A program made the position numbers and the translations under genes. This document shows, in pieces, positions 63,131 through 64,000 of a DNA stretch of 64,000 nt (position 1 is its first letter; the number at the start of each line of letters is the position of its first letter). This stretch comes from Colwellia sp. 39_35_sub15_T18 (GTDB lineage Bacteria > Pseudomonadota > Gammaproteobacteria > Enterobacterales > Alteromonadaceae), in assembly GCA_002162675.1 (NCBI GenBank), contig MAAE01000037.1, positions 1 to 64,000 of the forward strand. Reading direction: 5' to 3'. Under the pieces are notes generated by a model. The model ran no database searches. It had not been told where the DNA came from and saw only the letters and a list, made by a program, of their open reading frames with translations.

Positions 63131-64000
63131 TTACTTACCTTCTGGGTTCATAATATCTTTAAAGCTAGCTTTTTTATCTTCTACTTTCGCTTTTTCAACT
63201 AAAAGCTCTACCGCTTGCTCTTCTAAAGCAACGTTCTGCATTTGCTGCATTAACTCTTTGTTGTTGGCGTAGTATTCAATAACTTCTTTTGGATCTTCAT
63301 AAGCAGATGCTGCAGTAGCGATTAACTCATCGACTTTAGCGCCATCAACTTTGATTTCATTAACCTTAATCACTTCACCTAAAAGTAAACCAATTTTAAC
63401 GCGACGTTCAGCTTGCTCGGTAAACATTTCGCTTGGCAATTCAGGTAAGTTATTAGGGTCCATTTGACCTTGGAAACGTTGCATTGCTTGTTGACGTAAT
63501 ACATCAACTTCTTGAGCAACTAAAGCCGCAGGAACACCCACTTCGTGGCTTGCTAATAAACCTTCAATCACTTGCTCTTTAACTTTAGCCTTTACAGCTT
63601 GAGTTAATTCACGCGCCATGTTTTTGCCAACTTCTTCGCGTAAGGCTTCAACACCACCTTCTTCGACACCGAAAAGTTTAGCGAATTCTTCATCTACTTT
63701 AGGTAATACAGCGCCTTCAGTTTTATGAACAACAATATCAAACTCTGCTTCTTTACCTTTTAGGTTTTCTGCATGGTAATCGTCAGGGAAAGTAACTGAA
63801 ATAGTTTTCTCTTCGCCCGCTTTCATACCGGTGATTTCTTTTTCAAAACCTGGGATCATGCGACCAGCGCCAAGCTCAAGTTCAAAACCTTCGGCTTTGC
63901 CACCTTCAAACTCTTCACCGTCAACACGACCATTAAAGTCAAGTGTTAACTTGTCGCCTTTTTTCGATTTACGTTTGTTTTCTTTCCATGTTTGATGTTG
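63131..64000 (-). CDS. tig: Trigger factor, 5'-truncated by the window edge
   Basis: About 290 C-terminal residues of trigger factor; the N-terminal ribosome-binding domain is outside the window. The frame is open without a stop to base 64000. From the edge it reads into the FKBP-type PPIase domain ([53 protein letters not shown]), then the C-terminal chaperone arms ([19 protein letters not shown] and [35 protein letters not shown]). It binds nascent chains at the ribosome. It lies upstream of clpP, as in other gammaproteobacteria. Confidence 0.97.
   Translation of the reverse strand, partial: QHQTWKENKRKSKKGDKLTLDFNGRVDGEEFEGGKAEGFELELGAGRMIPGFEKEITGMKAGEEKTISVTFPDDYHAENLKGKEAEFDIVVHKTEGAVLPKVDEEFAKLFGVEEGGVEALREEVGKNMARELTQAVKAKVKEQVIEGLLASHEVGVPAALVAQEVDVLRQQAMQRFQGQMDPNNLPELPSEMFTEQAERRVKIGLLLGEVIKVNEIKVDGAKVDELIATAASAYEDPKEVIEYYANNKELMQQMQNVALEEQAVELLVEKAKVEDKKASFKDIMNPEGK

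Overview
The window looks like a chromosomal segment of a marine, AT-rich gammaproteobacterium of the Alteromonadales, most likely Colwelliaceae (Colwellia or a close relative). This rests on protein style and on synteny: tig-clpP-clpX-lon-hupB-ppiD, a pspF-pspABC-ycjXF block beside sapABCDF, and a phhA-phhB-tyrR phenylalanine/tyrosine cluster. Taxonomy is inferred; no database search was possible.

Layout. (1) 1-77: start of a porin-like gene running off the left edge. (2) 462-10339, minus strand: a compact operon for a complete type II secretion machine in the order gspG-E-F-H-I-J-K-L-M-C-like-D. Its secretin carries a lipobox and the GspC-like subunit has no PDZ domain. (3) 10647-27973, minus strand: a Wzx/Wzy-type surface polysaccharide locus. 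It runs from a six-SLBB export protein through UDP-HexNAc dehydrogenase and C4-epimerase, Wzz, a Wbp-type diacetamido-uronic acid branch (WbpB, WbpD, WbpE), flippase, polymerase, an unrecognised lipoprotein, two GT4 glycosyltransferases and a PglC-like initiating transferase. Decayed gene fragments lie at about 10.5, 12.7-13.0 and 20.9-21.4 kb, so the locus has been reshuffled. (4) 28388-32986, plus strand: POT peptide transporter, 5-formyl-THF cyclo-ligase, rpiA and serA.

(5) 33093-34919, minus: maiA and fahA, the last steps of tyrosine breakdown, separated by a MITE-like element. (6) 35197-40544, minus: a TetR regulator, an RND/MMPL exporter, a LolA-like periplasmic protein and a beta-barrel protein. 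Three copies of one 13-bp palindrome sit upstream of the regulator and exporter genes. (7) 40815-43872, minus: phhA, phhB and a TyrR-family regulator, with a perfect TyrR box before the regulator gene and a near-perfect one upstream of phhA. (8) 44311-55470: ycjF, ycjX, pspC, pspB and pspA on minus; pspF and sapABCDF on plus, with sapA overlapping the end of pspF. (9) 55625-64000, minus: ppiD, hupB, lon (with a textbook sigma-32 promoter), clpX, clpP and a 5'-truncated tig.

Cross-cutting features. Six copies of a palindromic intergenic repeat, with ends resembling ACCACAGAG and CTCGGTGGT, are scattered through 35-56 kb and often sit inside apparent operons. Short tandem arrays lie before serA (17-bp period) and between pspA and pspB (14-bp period). 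Several starts offered by open-frame extent alone were moved to an internal ATG with a better ribosome binding site. TTG or GTG starts are retained where a Shine-Dalgarno site supports them. No tRNA, rRNA, CRISPR array, intact insertion sequence or prophage was recognised.
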